Part shown: in pieces, positions 6,270 through 13,055 of the stretch
Position numbering within the stretch: the stretch's first letter is position 1
Layout of the letters: each line of letters opens with the position of its first letter
Source of the DNA: JALHTV01 sp049510055
GTDB lineage: Bacteria > Planctomycetota > Phycisphaerae > SM23-33
Length of the DNA: 14,557 bases
Direction of reading: 5' to 3'
Assembly: GCA_049510055.1 (NCBI GenBank)
Contig: JBEKZI010000055.1
Location: forward strand, 1 to 14,557
Made by a program: the position numbers and the translations under genes
Notes under the pieces: model-generated
The model's database searches: none
Told to the model about the DNA's origin: nothing
Seen by the model: only the letters and a program-made list of their open reading frames with translations

Positions 6270-8327
6270 CTATCTATCTGCTCGGCCCAGACGACGGAGG
6301 AATTCGGATTCGTCGATGATCTCGACGCCCAGGGCGGCGGCCTTGTCGGCCTTGGAGCCCGGTTCGGCGCCCACGACCACGAAGGCGGTGTTCTTGGAGA
6401 CGCTTGAAGCCGCCCGGCCGCCTGCGGCCTTGATGGCAGCTTCGGCCTCGCTACGGGAGAGTTTCTCCAGCGTGCCCGTGACCACGACGGTCTTTCCGGC
6501 CAGGGGTCCTGCGGCCTTGGCGCGTTTGGGGGCGGACATCTTCACGCCCGCGGCCTTGAGGCGGTGGATGGTTTCCCGACCGGCCGGTGAGTGGAAGAAT
6601 TCATGGATGCTGGCGGCGATGACCGGGCCGATTTCTTCCACGTTCATCAATTCCTCTTCGCTGGCGGCGGCGACGGCTTCGATGTCGCCGAAGTGGTCGG
6701 CCAGCACCTCCGCCACGCGTCCGCCGACGTGGCGGATGCCCAGACCGGCCAGCACGCGGGCCGGCCCGCGCGATTTGCTGGCTTCGATGGCCTTGACGAG
6801 CTTGTCGGCCAGCTTTTTCTGCATCCGGGCGATGATGACGCGGCCGTCGTCGCGGGTGTGGCGGCCGATCTCCATGCCCACCAGGTCCTTGGGGCCCAGG
6901 TGGTACAGGTCGGCGAAGTGGCGGACCTTGCCCTCCGTCACGAGCTGGTCGATGAGCTCTGTGCCGAGGTTGCGGATGTCCATCTGGTCGCGCCCGGCGA
7001 AGAACTCCAGGCGATGGCGAATCTGCGCGGGGCACTCAGCGTTGATGCACCGCAGGTACACGCCGCCTTCGTCGCGGGCGGTCTGGCCGCCGCAGACCGG
7101 GCACTTGGCCGGCGGCCTGATGGGGATCCGTCCGCGGGGGCGCTCGTAAACCACCTCCACAACCTGAGGAATAATCTCGCCGGCCTTTTCCACCAAGACG
7201 GTATCGCCCACGCGGACGTCCAGCCGCTCGACCTGATCGAAGTTATGCAGCGTGGCGCTGGAGACGGTCGTGCCGCCCAGCTGCACCGGTTCGAAGTGCG
7301 CCGTCGGCGTGATCGTGCCCAGCCGGCCCACCTGGAAGTCCACCTCTTTGAGCCGCGTGGCGGCCTGCTGGGCTTCGTACTTGTACGCGATGCACCAGCG
7401 GGGGTACTTGCTGGTGGCCCCCAACTGGTCGCGCAGGTTCAATTCATCAACCTTGATGACCATGCCGTCGGTCTCGTAGTCCACCTCTGTACGCCTCTCC
7501 ATCCAGTCCTGGATGACGGCTTGGACTTCCGCCAGGTCCTTGCACAGCTTGGCGTGGGGCGAAACGGGAATGCCCCAGCCGCCCAGCAGCTTCATCAGCT
7601 CGCCGGCCCGGTCGGCCGGGCGGGGCGACATTTCCCCGAAACTGTGGGCCAGAAAGGCCAGCTTGCGCTCGGCGACCACCTTGGGGTCCAGTTGCTTCAG
7701 CGTGCCGGCGGCCCCGTTGCGGGGGTTGGCGAACGTCTCCTGGCCTTGTTCGGCGCGGGCGGCGTTGAAGGCGGCAAAGGCCTTCCGCGGCCAATAGACC
7801 TCCCCGCGGACCTCCAGCTCCTGTGGGTAGCCCTTTTCGCGCCCGTGCAGGGCTAGGGGAATCGAGCGGATGGTGCGTGCGTTGGCGGTGATGTCGTCGC
7901 CGGTGCGGCCGTCGCCCCGCGTGGCGGCCTGGACGAGCTGGCCCTTGCGGTACCGCAGGGCCACGGCCACGCCGTCGATCTTGGGATCGACCAGGTAGTG
8001 AAACTTCTTCGCGCCCAGCGCCTTGACGACCCGGTCGTGGAACTCCTGCACCTGCTGGGGGCTGTAGGTGTTGTCGATGCTGAGCATGGGCGGGTCGTGC
8101 GTGACCTTGGCGAAGCCCTCCAGTGGCTGGCCGCCGACGCGCTGGGTGGGGGAATCGGGCGTGCGGAGCTTGGGATTGCGGGCCTCCAGGGCGCGGAGCT
8201 CTTCCATCAGGGCGTCGTACTGGCGGTCGGAGATTTCCGGGGCGGCCTGGACGTAGTACAGCCAGTCGTGGTGGCGGATCTGCCGCCGAAGTTCCTCGAT
8301 GCGCCGGGCGTCGGACTTTGCGGTCAT
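6270..8327 (-). CDS. ligA: NAD-dependent DNA ligase LigA
   Basis: LigA seals nicks in replication and repair using NAD+. The 685-residue protein has the canonical layout. Domain Ia (HHDWLYYVQAAPEISDRQYD) binds NMN, and the nucleotidyl-transferase domain has KIDG with catalytic K116. An OB fold follows, then a four-cysteine zinc finger (C409, C412, C427, C432), HhH repeats, and a BRCT domain at about 607-682 (LAGKTVVVTGTLEKLSRSEAE). The ATG at 8327 is chosen because it begins the conserved N-terminal helix and has GGAAG 7 bases upstream. The open frame to 8441 adds 38 residues unlike LigA. An unusual stretch follows VGME in the HhH region: IGRHTRDDGRVIIARMQK replaces the normal short FGEKSA-type turn. 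The gene is divergent from the receiver gene at 8454. Confidence 0.97.
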   Translation of the reverse strand: MTAKSDARRIEELRRQIRHHDWLYYVQAAPEISDRQYDALMEELRALEARNPKLRTPDSPTQRVGGQPLEGFAKVTHDPPMLSIDNTYSPQQVQEFHDRVVKALGAKKFHYLVDPKIDGVAVALRYRKGQLVQAATRGDGRTGDDITANARTIRSIPLALHGREKGYPQELEVRGEVYWPRKAFAAFNAARAEQGQETFANPRNGAAGTLKQLDPKVVAERKLAFLAHSFGEMSPRPADRAGELMKLLGGWGIPVSPHAKLCKDLAEVQAVIQDWMERRTEVDYETDGMVIKVDELNLRDQLGATSKYPRWCIAYKYEAQQAATRLKEVDFQVGRLGTITPTAHFEPVQLGGTTVSSATLHNFDQVERLDVRVGDTVLVEKAGEIIPQVVEVVYERPRGRIPIRPPAKCPVCGGQTARDEGGVYLRCINAECPAQIRHRLEFFAGRDQMDIRNLGTELIDQLVTEGKVRHFADLYHLGPKDLVGMEIGRHTRDDGRVIIARMQKKLADKLVKAIEASKSRGPARVLAGLGIRHVGGRVAEVLADHFGDIEAVAAASEEELMNVEEIGPVIAASIHEFFHSPAGRETIHRLKAAGVKMSAPKRAKAAGPLAGKTVVVTGTLEKLSRSEAEAAIKAAGGRAASSVSKNTAFVVVGAEPGSKADKAAALGVEIIDESEFLRRLGRADR

Positions 8328-8370
8328 CGCTTGGCTTCCGGGGCGCGGCCCCACGCGGGGGCCATCGGCA

Positions 8371-8400
8371 TTGACAAGGCCTGTCGCCCAAGCATAGCAT
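8371..8400 (+). promoter_or_regulatory. Promoter for the receiver-domain gene
   Basis: A perfect -35 TTGACA (8371-8376) is followed after 18 bases by TAGCAT (8395-8400), which matches TATAAT at four of six bases. It lies in the divergent ligA/receiver gap and points to the receiver gene, with a leader of about 45 bases. AAGGA (8440-8444) provides the Shine-Dalgarno. Confidence 0.45.
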
Positions 8401-8453
8401 GGTAGTGTTGAGTTTTCAGCCTTCAAGGGGGGGTTGGCCAAGGACTGCGAATC

Positions 8454-8873
8454 ATGGCTGAGGAAACTTCGGGAGCTTCAGAAGCTTCGGAAAAGGTCTC
8501 CAAGACGGTGCTGCTGGTCGACGACGATCGCGACATCCTGACGGCGATCACCGCCGCGCTGGCGGACATGGGGCTGGACATCTTCACGGCCTCCGACGGC
8601 AACGAGGCCCTGCGCCAGGCCGCCGGCCATCACCCGGACCTGGTGGTGCTGGACATGATGATGCCCAAGCGGAGCGGCTTTTTGGTGATGGAGAAGCTCC
8701 GGCAGGGCAAGCAGCGCGGCGAGCCGCCCCGCATCATCATGATCACCGGCAACACGGGCGTGCGGCACCGGGCCTACGCCGAAAGCCTGGGGGTGGACCT
8801 GTACCTCCACAAGCCTTTCCGCATGGAACAGTTGATCGAAGCCATCAAGAAGCTTCTGGGCTTGGGTCAATAA
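8454..8873 (+). CDS. Single-domain CheY-like response regulator
   Basis: The 139-residue protein is one receiver domain with no output domain. An 18-residue Ser/Glu-rich N-terminal extension precedes VLLVDDDRDI, whose acidic triad is D23-D25. The phospho-acceptor is D67 in LVVLDMMMP, the switch threonine is T98 in IIMITGN, and the conserved lysine is K120 in LHKPF. It would act as a phosphorelay intermediate or a CheY-type effector binding a target protein. No kinase gene is adjacent; the nearest is at 12133, and pairing the two is speculation. Translation probably starts at the ATG at 8454, 9 bases after AAGGA. Confidence 0.92.
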   Translation: MAEETSGASEASEKVSKTVLLVDDDRDILTAITAALADMGLDIFTASDGNEALRQAAGHHPDLVVLDMMMPKRSGFLVMEKLRQGKQRGEPPRIIMITGNTGVRHRAYAESLGVDLYLHKPFRMEQLIEAIKKLLGLGQ

Positions 8874-8899
8874 CTTCTTTCCCGTGGATGGAAATGGGC

Positions 8900-8928
8900 T
8901 TGCCGAGATTCCCGCCGTCGGTTAAAGT
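8900..8928 (+). promoter_or_regulatory. Candidate promoter for rpsO-pnp
   Basis: TTGCCG (8900-8905), a 17-base spacer and TAAAGT (8923-8928) lie about 85 bases upstream of rpsO. The hexamers match the sigma-70 consensus at about four of six bases each. The leader that would follow contains a hairpin. Confidence 0.35.
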
Positions 8929-8975
8929 GTTCCCCACGAGAAAATGGTAGACAGTAAAGGGACGAAGGCAACCCG

Positions 8976-8995
8976 TCGCCGTACGTGAGCGGCGG
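8976..8995 (+). promoter_or_regulatory. Hairpin in the rpsO leader, possible S15 autoregulatory site
   Basis: CGCCG (8977-8981) pairs with CGGCG (8990-8994), extended by one T-G wobble, with an 8-base loop. It ends 16 bases before the rpsO start. Many bacteria use S15 binding to its own leader to repress translation. That role is known for the gene but only inferred here, as the fold matches no specific leader class I can name. Confidence 0.3.
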
Positions 8996-9011
8996 GCAGA
9001 AACGTGTGGCG

Positions 9012-9281
9012 ATGAGCATCGCGGCTGAAACCAAGAAGAAGATTGTCGAAGACAACCGGCGGCACGAGACCGACACCGGGTCGGCCGAAGTGCAGATCGC
9101 GCTGCTGACGGCGCGAATCAACCATCTGACCGAGCATCTCAAGACGCACCTGAAGGACCACGCCTCCCGCCGGGGGCTGCTCATGATGGTCGGCAAGCGA
9201 AACAACCTTCTGAAGTACCTGTCCCACACCGCCCCCGAACGATACCGGCAGATTGTCAAAAATATGGGGTTGCGCAAGTAA
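9012..9281 (+). CDS. rpsO: 30S ribosomal protein S15
   Basis: S15 binds 16S rRNA early in assembly of the small-subunit platform and contacts the 50S subunit. The 89-residue length is exactly typical. The family signature is intact: HETDTGSAEVQIALLTARINHLTEHLKTHLKDHASRRGLL, then MVGKRNNLLKYL. The ATG at 9012 gives the standard MSIAAE beginning; an in-frame GTG at 8985 would add nine atypical residues. No strong Shine-Dalgarno precedes the ATG, which fits a regulated leader. The gene is followed by pnp, the conserved rpsO-pnp order, after a 187-base structured gap. Confidence 0.98.
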   Translation: MSIAAETKKKIVEDNRRHETDTGSAEVQIALLTARINHLTEHLKTHLKDHASRRGLLMMVGKRNNLLKYLSHTAPERYRQIVKNMGLRK

Positions 9282-9322
9282 ATGCCGGATCGCGTCTTGG
9301 TTGGGTGCCCCTTGACCGTCTG

Positions 9323-9378
9323 ATCACCGCCGGCGCGCGGTCGGTGAATCCATCGAGCCATTTTTCGGCGCCGGTGAT
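9323..9378 (+). promoter_or_regulatory. rpsO-pnp intergenic RNA structure with two alternative hairpins
   Basis: TCACCGCCG (9324-9332) can pair with CGGTCGGTGA (9338-9347), giving a 9-bp stem with one bulged T and a GCGCG loop. The same left arm can instead pair with GCGCCGGTGA (9368-9377), which lies just after a TTTTT run. The two pairings exclude each other. In E. coli a hairpin between rpsO and pnp is cut by RNase III and mediates PNPase autoregulation. A similar role here is inferred from position. Confidence 0.45.
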
Positions 9379-9468
9379 GTCGTTTTGCACAAAGAGAAAC
9401 AAGGAAGTATTGAACGCGTGTTGTTGAGACGTCCAGAAAGCAAAGAGTCGGTAAGGTAGGAAAAGACA

Positions 9469-11568
9469 ATGGCGATTATTCGAATCGAGCGAGAGATTGC
9501 AGGCAGGACGTTGGTCCTGGAGACCGGCAGGATGGCCCAGCAGGCCCATGGCGCGGTGATGGTGCAGTACGGAGACACGGTGGTGCTGGCGACGGTGCTC
9601 AGCGCCCCCTCCACGCGGGAGATCGACTTCTTCCCGCTGTACGTGGATTACCGCGAGAACCAGTACGCCGCGGGCAAAGTGCCCGGCGGCTTTTTCAAGC
9701 GTGAGGGCCGGCCCTCCACCAAGGAAATCCTGACGATGCGGATGGTCGACCGTCCCGTCCGGCCGCTATTTCCCGAGGACTTCATGGACGAGGTCCAGAT
9801 TCAATGCCTGGTGCTGTCCAGCGATTCGAAGAACGATCCGGACATCCTGGCCGTGATCGGCGCTTCGGCGGCGCTGACGCTCAGCCACGTGCCGTTCCAA
9901 GGCCCCATCGGCTGCGCGAGGATCGGCTACGTGGACGGGCAGTATGTGGTCAATCCCACCCTGGAGGAGGTGGAGAAAAGCCAGGTGGACTTGGTGGTCT
10001 GCGGCACGGCCGACGCGGTGAACATGCTCGAGATGGGCAGCAAAGAAGTTTCCGAGGCCGTCGCGGCCGAGGGCATCGCCCGCGGCTTTGACGTCTGCAA
10101 GCAAATCATCGAGATGATCGGCGAGCTGGCCTCCAAGGCCACCGTCCGCAAGAAATACGAACCCACCGTCTTTCCCGAGGAACTCACCAAGCTGGTCGTC
10201 AGCAAGTGCGACCGGCGCCTCCGCGAGGCCAAGGCCATCCGCGCCAAGACCGAGCGCTACGAGGCCATGGAGGTCATTCGTAAGGAACTGCTGGCGGAGC
10301 TTTGCCCGCCGGAGGCCAAGGAGCCGACGTACAAGCCCGCCCAGGTGCGGGAGGCGTTCAGCAATCTCGAGAAGGCGATCCAGCGGGAGATGATCCTGGC
10401 CGGCCACCGGCCCGACGGGCGGGGGATCGACGAGGTCCGGCCGCTGGGCATCGCCGTGGGCGTGCTGCCGCGCACCCACGGTTCGGCGCTGTTCAACCGC
10501 GGCGAGACCCAGGCGCTGGTGACCACCACGCTGGGCACGCCGCGCGACGAGCAGATCGTCGACGGCCTCCAAGAGGAGTACACCAAGAAATTTATGCTGC
10601 ACTACAATTTCCCGCCCTTCAGCGTCGGGGAGATTCGTCCGATCCGCGGCCCGGGACGGCGCGAGATCGGGCACGGCGCCCTGGCGGAAAAAAGCTTAGA
10701 GGCCGTCATGCCGGAGGTGGATAAGTTCCCCTACACCGTGCGCGTCGTGGCGGACATTCTGGAGTCCAATGGCTCGACCTCCATGGCCACGGTATGCGGC
10801 GGGAGCCTGTCGCTGATGGACGCCGGCGTGCCGATCAAAGCGCCCGTGGCCGGCATCAGCATCGGCATGGTCAGCGACGATCATCGCCGGCTTCTGCTGA
10901 CCGACATCCTGGGCGAGGAAGACTTCCACGGCGACATGGACTTCAAGGTGGCTGGGACCGCCGGCGGCATCACCGGCATCCAGGTGGACCTCAAGGCCCG
11001 CGGCATCGTGCAGGAGGACATCGTCGCCGCCCTGGAGAAGGCCCGCGTCGCCCGCATGCACATCTTGGCGGAGATGGCCAAGGTGCTGGCCGCTCCGCGC
11101 AGTGAGATCAACCGCTACGCCCCGCGGATGTTCACGTTGAAAATCAACCCGGAGAAAATCGGCAAACTCATCGGTCCGGGCGGCAAGACCATCAACAAGA
11201 TTCAGGACGAGACCGGCGCAACCATCGACATCGAGGACGACGGCACCGTGTTTGTCGCGTGCGTGGACGCCGCCGGTGCCGAGGCCGCCAAGGCCCAGGT
11301 GGAAGCCTTGACAGCCGAAGTCGAGGTCGGGAAGATATACACCGGCACGGTGGTTTCGATACGGGATTTCGGCGCCTTCATCGAGATCCTGCCCGGCCAA
11401 GACGGGTTGTGTCACGTCAGCGAGCTGGACGAGAAGTACGTCAAGAATGTCACGGACGTGGTAAAAATGGGCGACAAGGTCGAAGCCAAGGTCATTTCCA
11501 TCGACGACCAAGGCCGGGTGAAACTGTCCCGCAAGGCCGCGTTGCGCGAGCAGCGGGGCGGCAAATAG
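9469..11568 (+). CDS. pnp: Polyribonucleotide nucleotidyltransferase (PNPase)
   Basis: PNPase is a trimeric 3'-5' phosphorolytic exoribonuclease, central to mRNA decay. The 699-residue product is of normal length. It has RNase PH-like domain 1 (VQYGDTVVLATVL, RENQYAAGKVPGGFFKREGRP), a helical linker, and catalytic RNase PH domain 2 with NRGETQALVTTTLGT. The metal-binding motif DILGEEDFHGDMDFKVAGT gives D485, D491 and K493, matching the E. coli catalytic residues. A KH domain follows with IGPGGKTI (GxxG about 569-572), then an S1 domain from about 621 (GKIYTGTVVSIRDFGAFIEILPGQDGLCHVSEL). AGGA precedes the ATG at a good distance. An intrinsic terminator lies 42 bases after the stop. Confidence 0.99.
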   Translation: MAIIRIEREIAGRTLVLETGRMAQQAHGAVMVQYGDTVVLATVLSAPSTREIDFFPLYVDYRENQYAAGKVPGGFFKREGRPSTKEILTMRMVDRPVRPLFPEDFMDEVQIQCLVLSSDSKNDPDILAVIGASAALTLSHVPFQGPIGCARIGYVDGQYVVNPTLEEVEKSQVDLVVCGTADAVNMLEMGSKEVSEAVAAEGIARGFDVCKQIIEMIGELASKATVRKKYEPTVFPEELTKLVVSKCDRRLREAKAIRAKTERYEAMEVIRKELLAELCPPEAKEPTYKPAQVREAFSNLEKAIQREMILAGHRPDGRGIDEVRPLGIAVGVLPRTHGSALFNRGETQALVTTTLGTPRDEQIVDGLQEEYTKKFMLHYNFPPFSVGEIRPIRGPGRREIGHGALAEKSLEAVMPEVDKFPYTVRVVADILESNGSTSMATVCGGSLSLMDAGVPIKAPVAGISIGMVSDDHRRLLLTDILGEEDFHGDMDFKVAGTAGGITGIQVDLKARGIVQEDIVAALEKARVARMHILAEMAKVLAAPRSEINRYAPRMFTLKINPEKIGKLIGPGGKTINKIQDETGATIDIEDDGTVFVACVDAAGAEAAKAQVEALTAEVEVGKIYTGTVVSIRDFGAFIEILPGQDGLCHVSELDEKYVKNVTDVVKMGDKVEAKVISIDDQGRVKLSRKAALREQRGGK

Positions 11569-11610
11569 GCCCTTGCATTTCCCGTAGACGGAAGCGAAAA
11601 AGCGTAGCGT

Positions 11611-11644
11611 GACTGCCTCGGGTCGGGGCCGAGGAGTCTTTTTT
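11611..11644 (+). terminator. Intrinsic terminator of rpsO-pnp
   Basis: GACT-G-CCTCGG (11611-11621) pairs with CCGAGG-AGTC (11629-11638), forming a 10-bp stem with a single bulged G. Six Ts follow at 11639-11644. This is a textbook rho-independent terminator. Its T-run merges with a TTGACA hexamer (11643-11648) that has no matching -10. Confidence 0.88.
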
Positions 11645-11649
11645 GACAT

Positions 11650-11700
11650 ATCTATAGATTGGGTCTGCCGCGGACGGGAATCATTAACCGGTACGGCAGA
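11650..11700 (+). promoter_or_regulatory. Upstream region/leader of the cold-shock gene: palindrome and long hairpin
   Basis: ATCTATAGAT (11650-11659) is a perfect 10-bp palindrome in an AT-rich patch. It is followed by TCTGCCG (11664-11670), which pairs perfectly with CGGCAGA (11694-11700) across 23 bases. An inner CGG/CCG pairing extends the stem. Cold-shock genes often have long structured leaders that change fold with temperature, so this could be one. I found no convincing promoter in the gap apart from the orphan TTGACA at 11643. Confidence 0.35.
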
Positions 11701-11806
11701 GTACCTCCGCAGCCCGTTTAGTGTGGGGCGCGGTCGCCGAAGGGTCATGCAGTTTGTGCGACTGTCTTCTCCCGACGGCTAACTGGGCATTAAGGAGGTG
11801 ACCCAA

Positions 11807-12046
11807 ATGCCTACAGGCAAGGTCAAGTGGTTTGACCCCAAGAAAGGTTATGGCTTCATCATCGGCGAGGAAGGCCAGGACGTGTTCGTGCATTACACCT
11901 CCATCGTCGGCGACGGGTTCCGGGCGCTGAAAGACGGGGAGACGGTAAGTTACGAACTGGTCAAGGGCGAGAAGGGCTATCAGGCCCGCAACGTCGCCAA
12001 GCCGGCAGAGACCGGTCAAGCCGAGCAACCGCAGGTCTCCGTCTAG
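11807..12046 (+). CDS. CspA-family cold-shock protein
   Basis: The 79-residue product is a single OB-fold cold-shock domain, which binds single-stranded RNA and DNA and melts RNA structure. It shows GKVKWFDPKKGYGFI (RNP1 is KGYGFI, residues 15-20) and VFVHYTSI (RNP2). A short Gln/Glu/Pro tail extends beyond the usual 66-70 residues. The start is the ATG at 11807, set by an almost ideal Shine-Dalgarno AAGGAGGTG (11792-11800). The strength of this site suggests high expression. An in-frame GTG at 11798 lies inside that site and is rejected. A strong hairpin begins at the stop codon. Confidence 0.96.
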   Translation: MPTGKVKWFDPKKGYGFIIGEEGQDVFVHYTSIVGDGFRALKDGETVSYELVKGEKGYQARNVAKPAETGQAEQPQVSV

Positions 12047-12066
12047 GGTCCCCGGCAAGGGGGCCC
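12046..12066 (+). terminator. Hairpin at the end of the cold-shock gene
   Basis: GGGTCCCC (12046-12053) pairs with GGGGGCCC (12059-12066) over 8 bp, including one G-T wobble, with a 5-base loop. The left arm starts on the last base of the stop codon. No T-run follows, so 3'-end protection or partial termination is more likely than full termination. Confidence 0.4.
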
Positions 12067-12088
12067 AGCGGGGTGCAGCCGGCCGCCG

Positions 12089-12114
12089 ACGGGGGCAAGA
12101 CGAAACCCCCGTTT
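12089..12114 (+). terminator. Second hairpin between the cold-shock and kinase genes
   Basis: ACGGGGG (12089-12095) and CCCCCGT (12106-12112) form a perfect 7-bp stem with a 10-base loop, followed by TTATA. The T-run is too short for a strong terminator. It probably reduces read-through into the kinase gene, whose Shine-Dalgarno GGAG starts at 12121. Confidence 0.45.
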
Positions 12115-12132
12115 ATACGTGGAGAATCGCGG

Positions 12133-12936
12133 ATGGACGCATGGTGGCTGGCGATCGGCGTGGGGGTCGGCGGGCTGATCGGGGTGATGGCGACGCTTTG
12201 GATCACACGGCGGCTGTGGCGCAGTGCGCGCCGGCTGTCGGTTAGGACACGGGGTGTGGAGCAATTGGCGGAATTGGGGCAGTTGGCGGGGGGTTTGGCC
12301 CACGAGATCAAAAATCCCCTCTCCACCATTCACATCAACCTCAAGCTGCTGGCCGAGGACCTTCGCCGTTACCGCGATGAGCCCCACGACCGCTGGCTGC
12401 GGCGTCTGCTCAGCGTGCAGGAGGAGGCCGACCGCCTCAAGGGCATCCTGGACGATTTTCTGCGGTTCGCCGGCAAGGTCGAGCTGAACCCCGCCGTCGT
12501 GGACCTGCGTGTGCTGGTGGGGGAGTTGTCGGACTTTTTCGGGCCACAGGCCGAGGCCGCCCACGTCGTCATGCGGACGACGGTGCCGGAAACGCCCGTG
12601 ACCTGCCGCCTGGACGCCAACCTCTTCAAGCAGGCCGTCCTCAACCTGATGCTCAACGCCGTCCAGGCCATGGAGCAGGGCGGCGAGCTACTGATCCGTC
12701 TGAGCGCTTCCCGCAGCCGGGCCGTGCTGGAGGTCATCGACACCGGGGCGGGCATTTCTCCCCAAGACCTGCCCAAGGTCTTTCACGTGTACTACTCCAC
12801 CAAGGCGCGCGGCAGCGGTTTCGGCCTGCCCACCGCGCGGCGGATTGTCCAGGAGCACGGCGGCGACATCCGCGTGGACAGCGCCGTGGGCAAGGGCACG
12901 CGATTTACGATTTCCCTGCCCCTGGTCAAAGGGTAG
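12133..12936 (+). CDS. Membrane-anchored sensor-less histidine kinase (NtrB-like core)
   Basis: The 267-residue protein has one N-terminal membrane helix (about residues 4-24) and a short cytoplasmic linker. A HisKA dimerisation domain follows, with the H-box GGLAHEIKNPLSTI (H57). The HATPase domain has the N-box NLMLNAVQAM (N175), G1 DTGAGI (203-208) and G2 GSGFGLPTA (227-235). It autophosphorylates H57 and passes the phosphate to a response regulator. It has no periplasmic loop, PAS, GAF or HAMP domain, so the input must come through the membrane helix, a partner protein or substrate level. The ATG at 12133 follows GGAG by 8 bases; the frame upstream to 12073 is not protein-like. No regulator gene is adjacent; the receiver at 8454 is the nearest. 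Confidence 0.93.
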   Translation: MDAWWLAIGVGVGGLIGVMATLWITRRLWRSARRLSVRTRGVEQLAELGQLAGGLAHEIKNPLSTIHINLKLLAEDLRRYRDEPHDRWLRRLLSVQEEADRLKGILDDFLRFAGKVELNPAVVDLRVLVGELSDFFGPQAEAAHVVMRTTVPETPVTCRLDANLFKQAVLNLMLNAVQAMEQGGELLIRLSASRSRAVLEVIDTGAGISPQDLPKVFHVYYSTKARGSGFGLPTARRIVQEHGGDIRVDSAVGKGTRFTISLPLVKG

Positions 12937-12983
12937 CCGGCCGTTGGGGCTCGTCCGTGTCGGTCGGCGCCAAGCCTGTTTCG

Positions 12984-13012
12984 TTGCGGCGTTTAGCCCG
13001 CCGACGTAGAAT
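12984..13012 (+). promoter_or_regulatory. Promoter for the rhomboid gene
   Basis: TTGCGG (12984-12989), a 17-base spacer and TAGAAT (13007-13012) lie 43 bases upstream of the rhomboid ATG. TAGAAT matches the -10 consensus at five of six bases, and the spacing is ideal. This suggests the rhomboid gene is transcribed separately from the kinase gene. Confidence 0.55.
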
Positions 13013-13055
13013 GGCCTGACTAGCCCCTCCCCGAGGCGGCCGCGACAGAGGAACC

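Noticed and set aside
4140..6407. Very long open frame (755 codons) on the + strand
   Set aside because: It lies antisense to ruvA, ruvB and part of the oxidoreductase gene, has low-complexity Arg/Gly/Ala composition and no recognisable domain. Such frames are common shadows of GC-rich genes.
6591..7856. 421-codon plus-strand frame inside ligA
   Set aside because: Antisense to the LigA catalytic and zinc-finger domains, and the repetitive His/Asp/Val-rich composition is a codon shadow.
8867..9469. Minus-strand frame covering rpsO and the rpsO-pnp gap
   Set aside because: Antisense to S15, crosses an RNA-structured region and has no protein-like motif.
10696..11748. 350-codon minus-strand frame over pnp
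   Set aside because: Antisense to clearly conserved PNPase catalytic, KH and S1 domains, with shadow-like His/Gly/Asp-rich composition and no ribosome-binding support.
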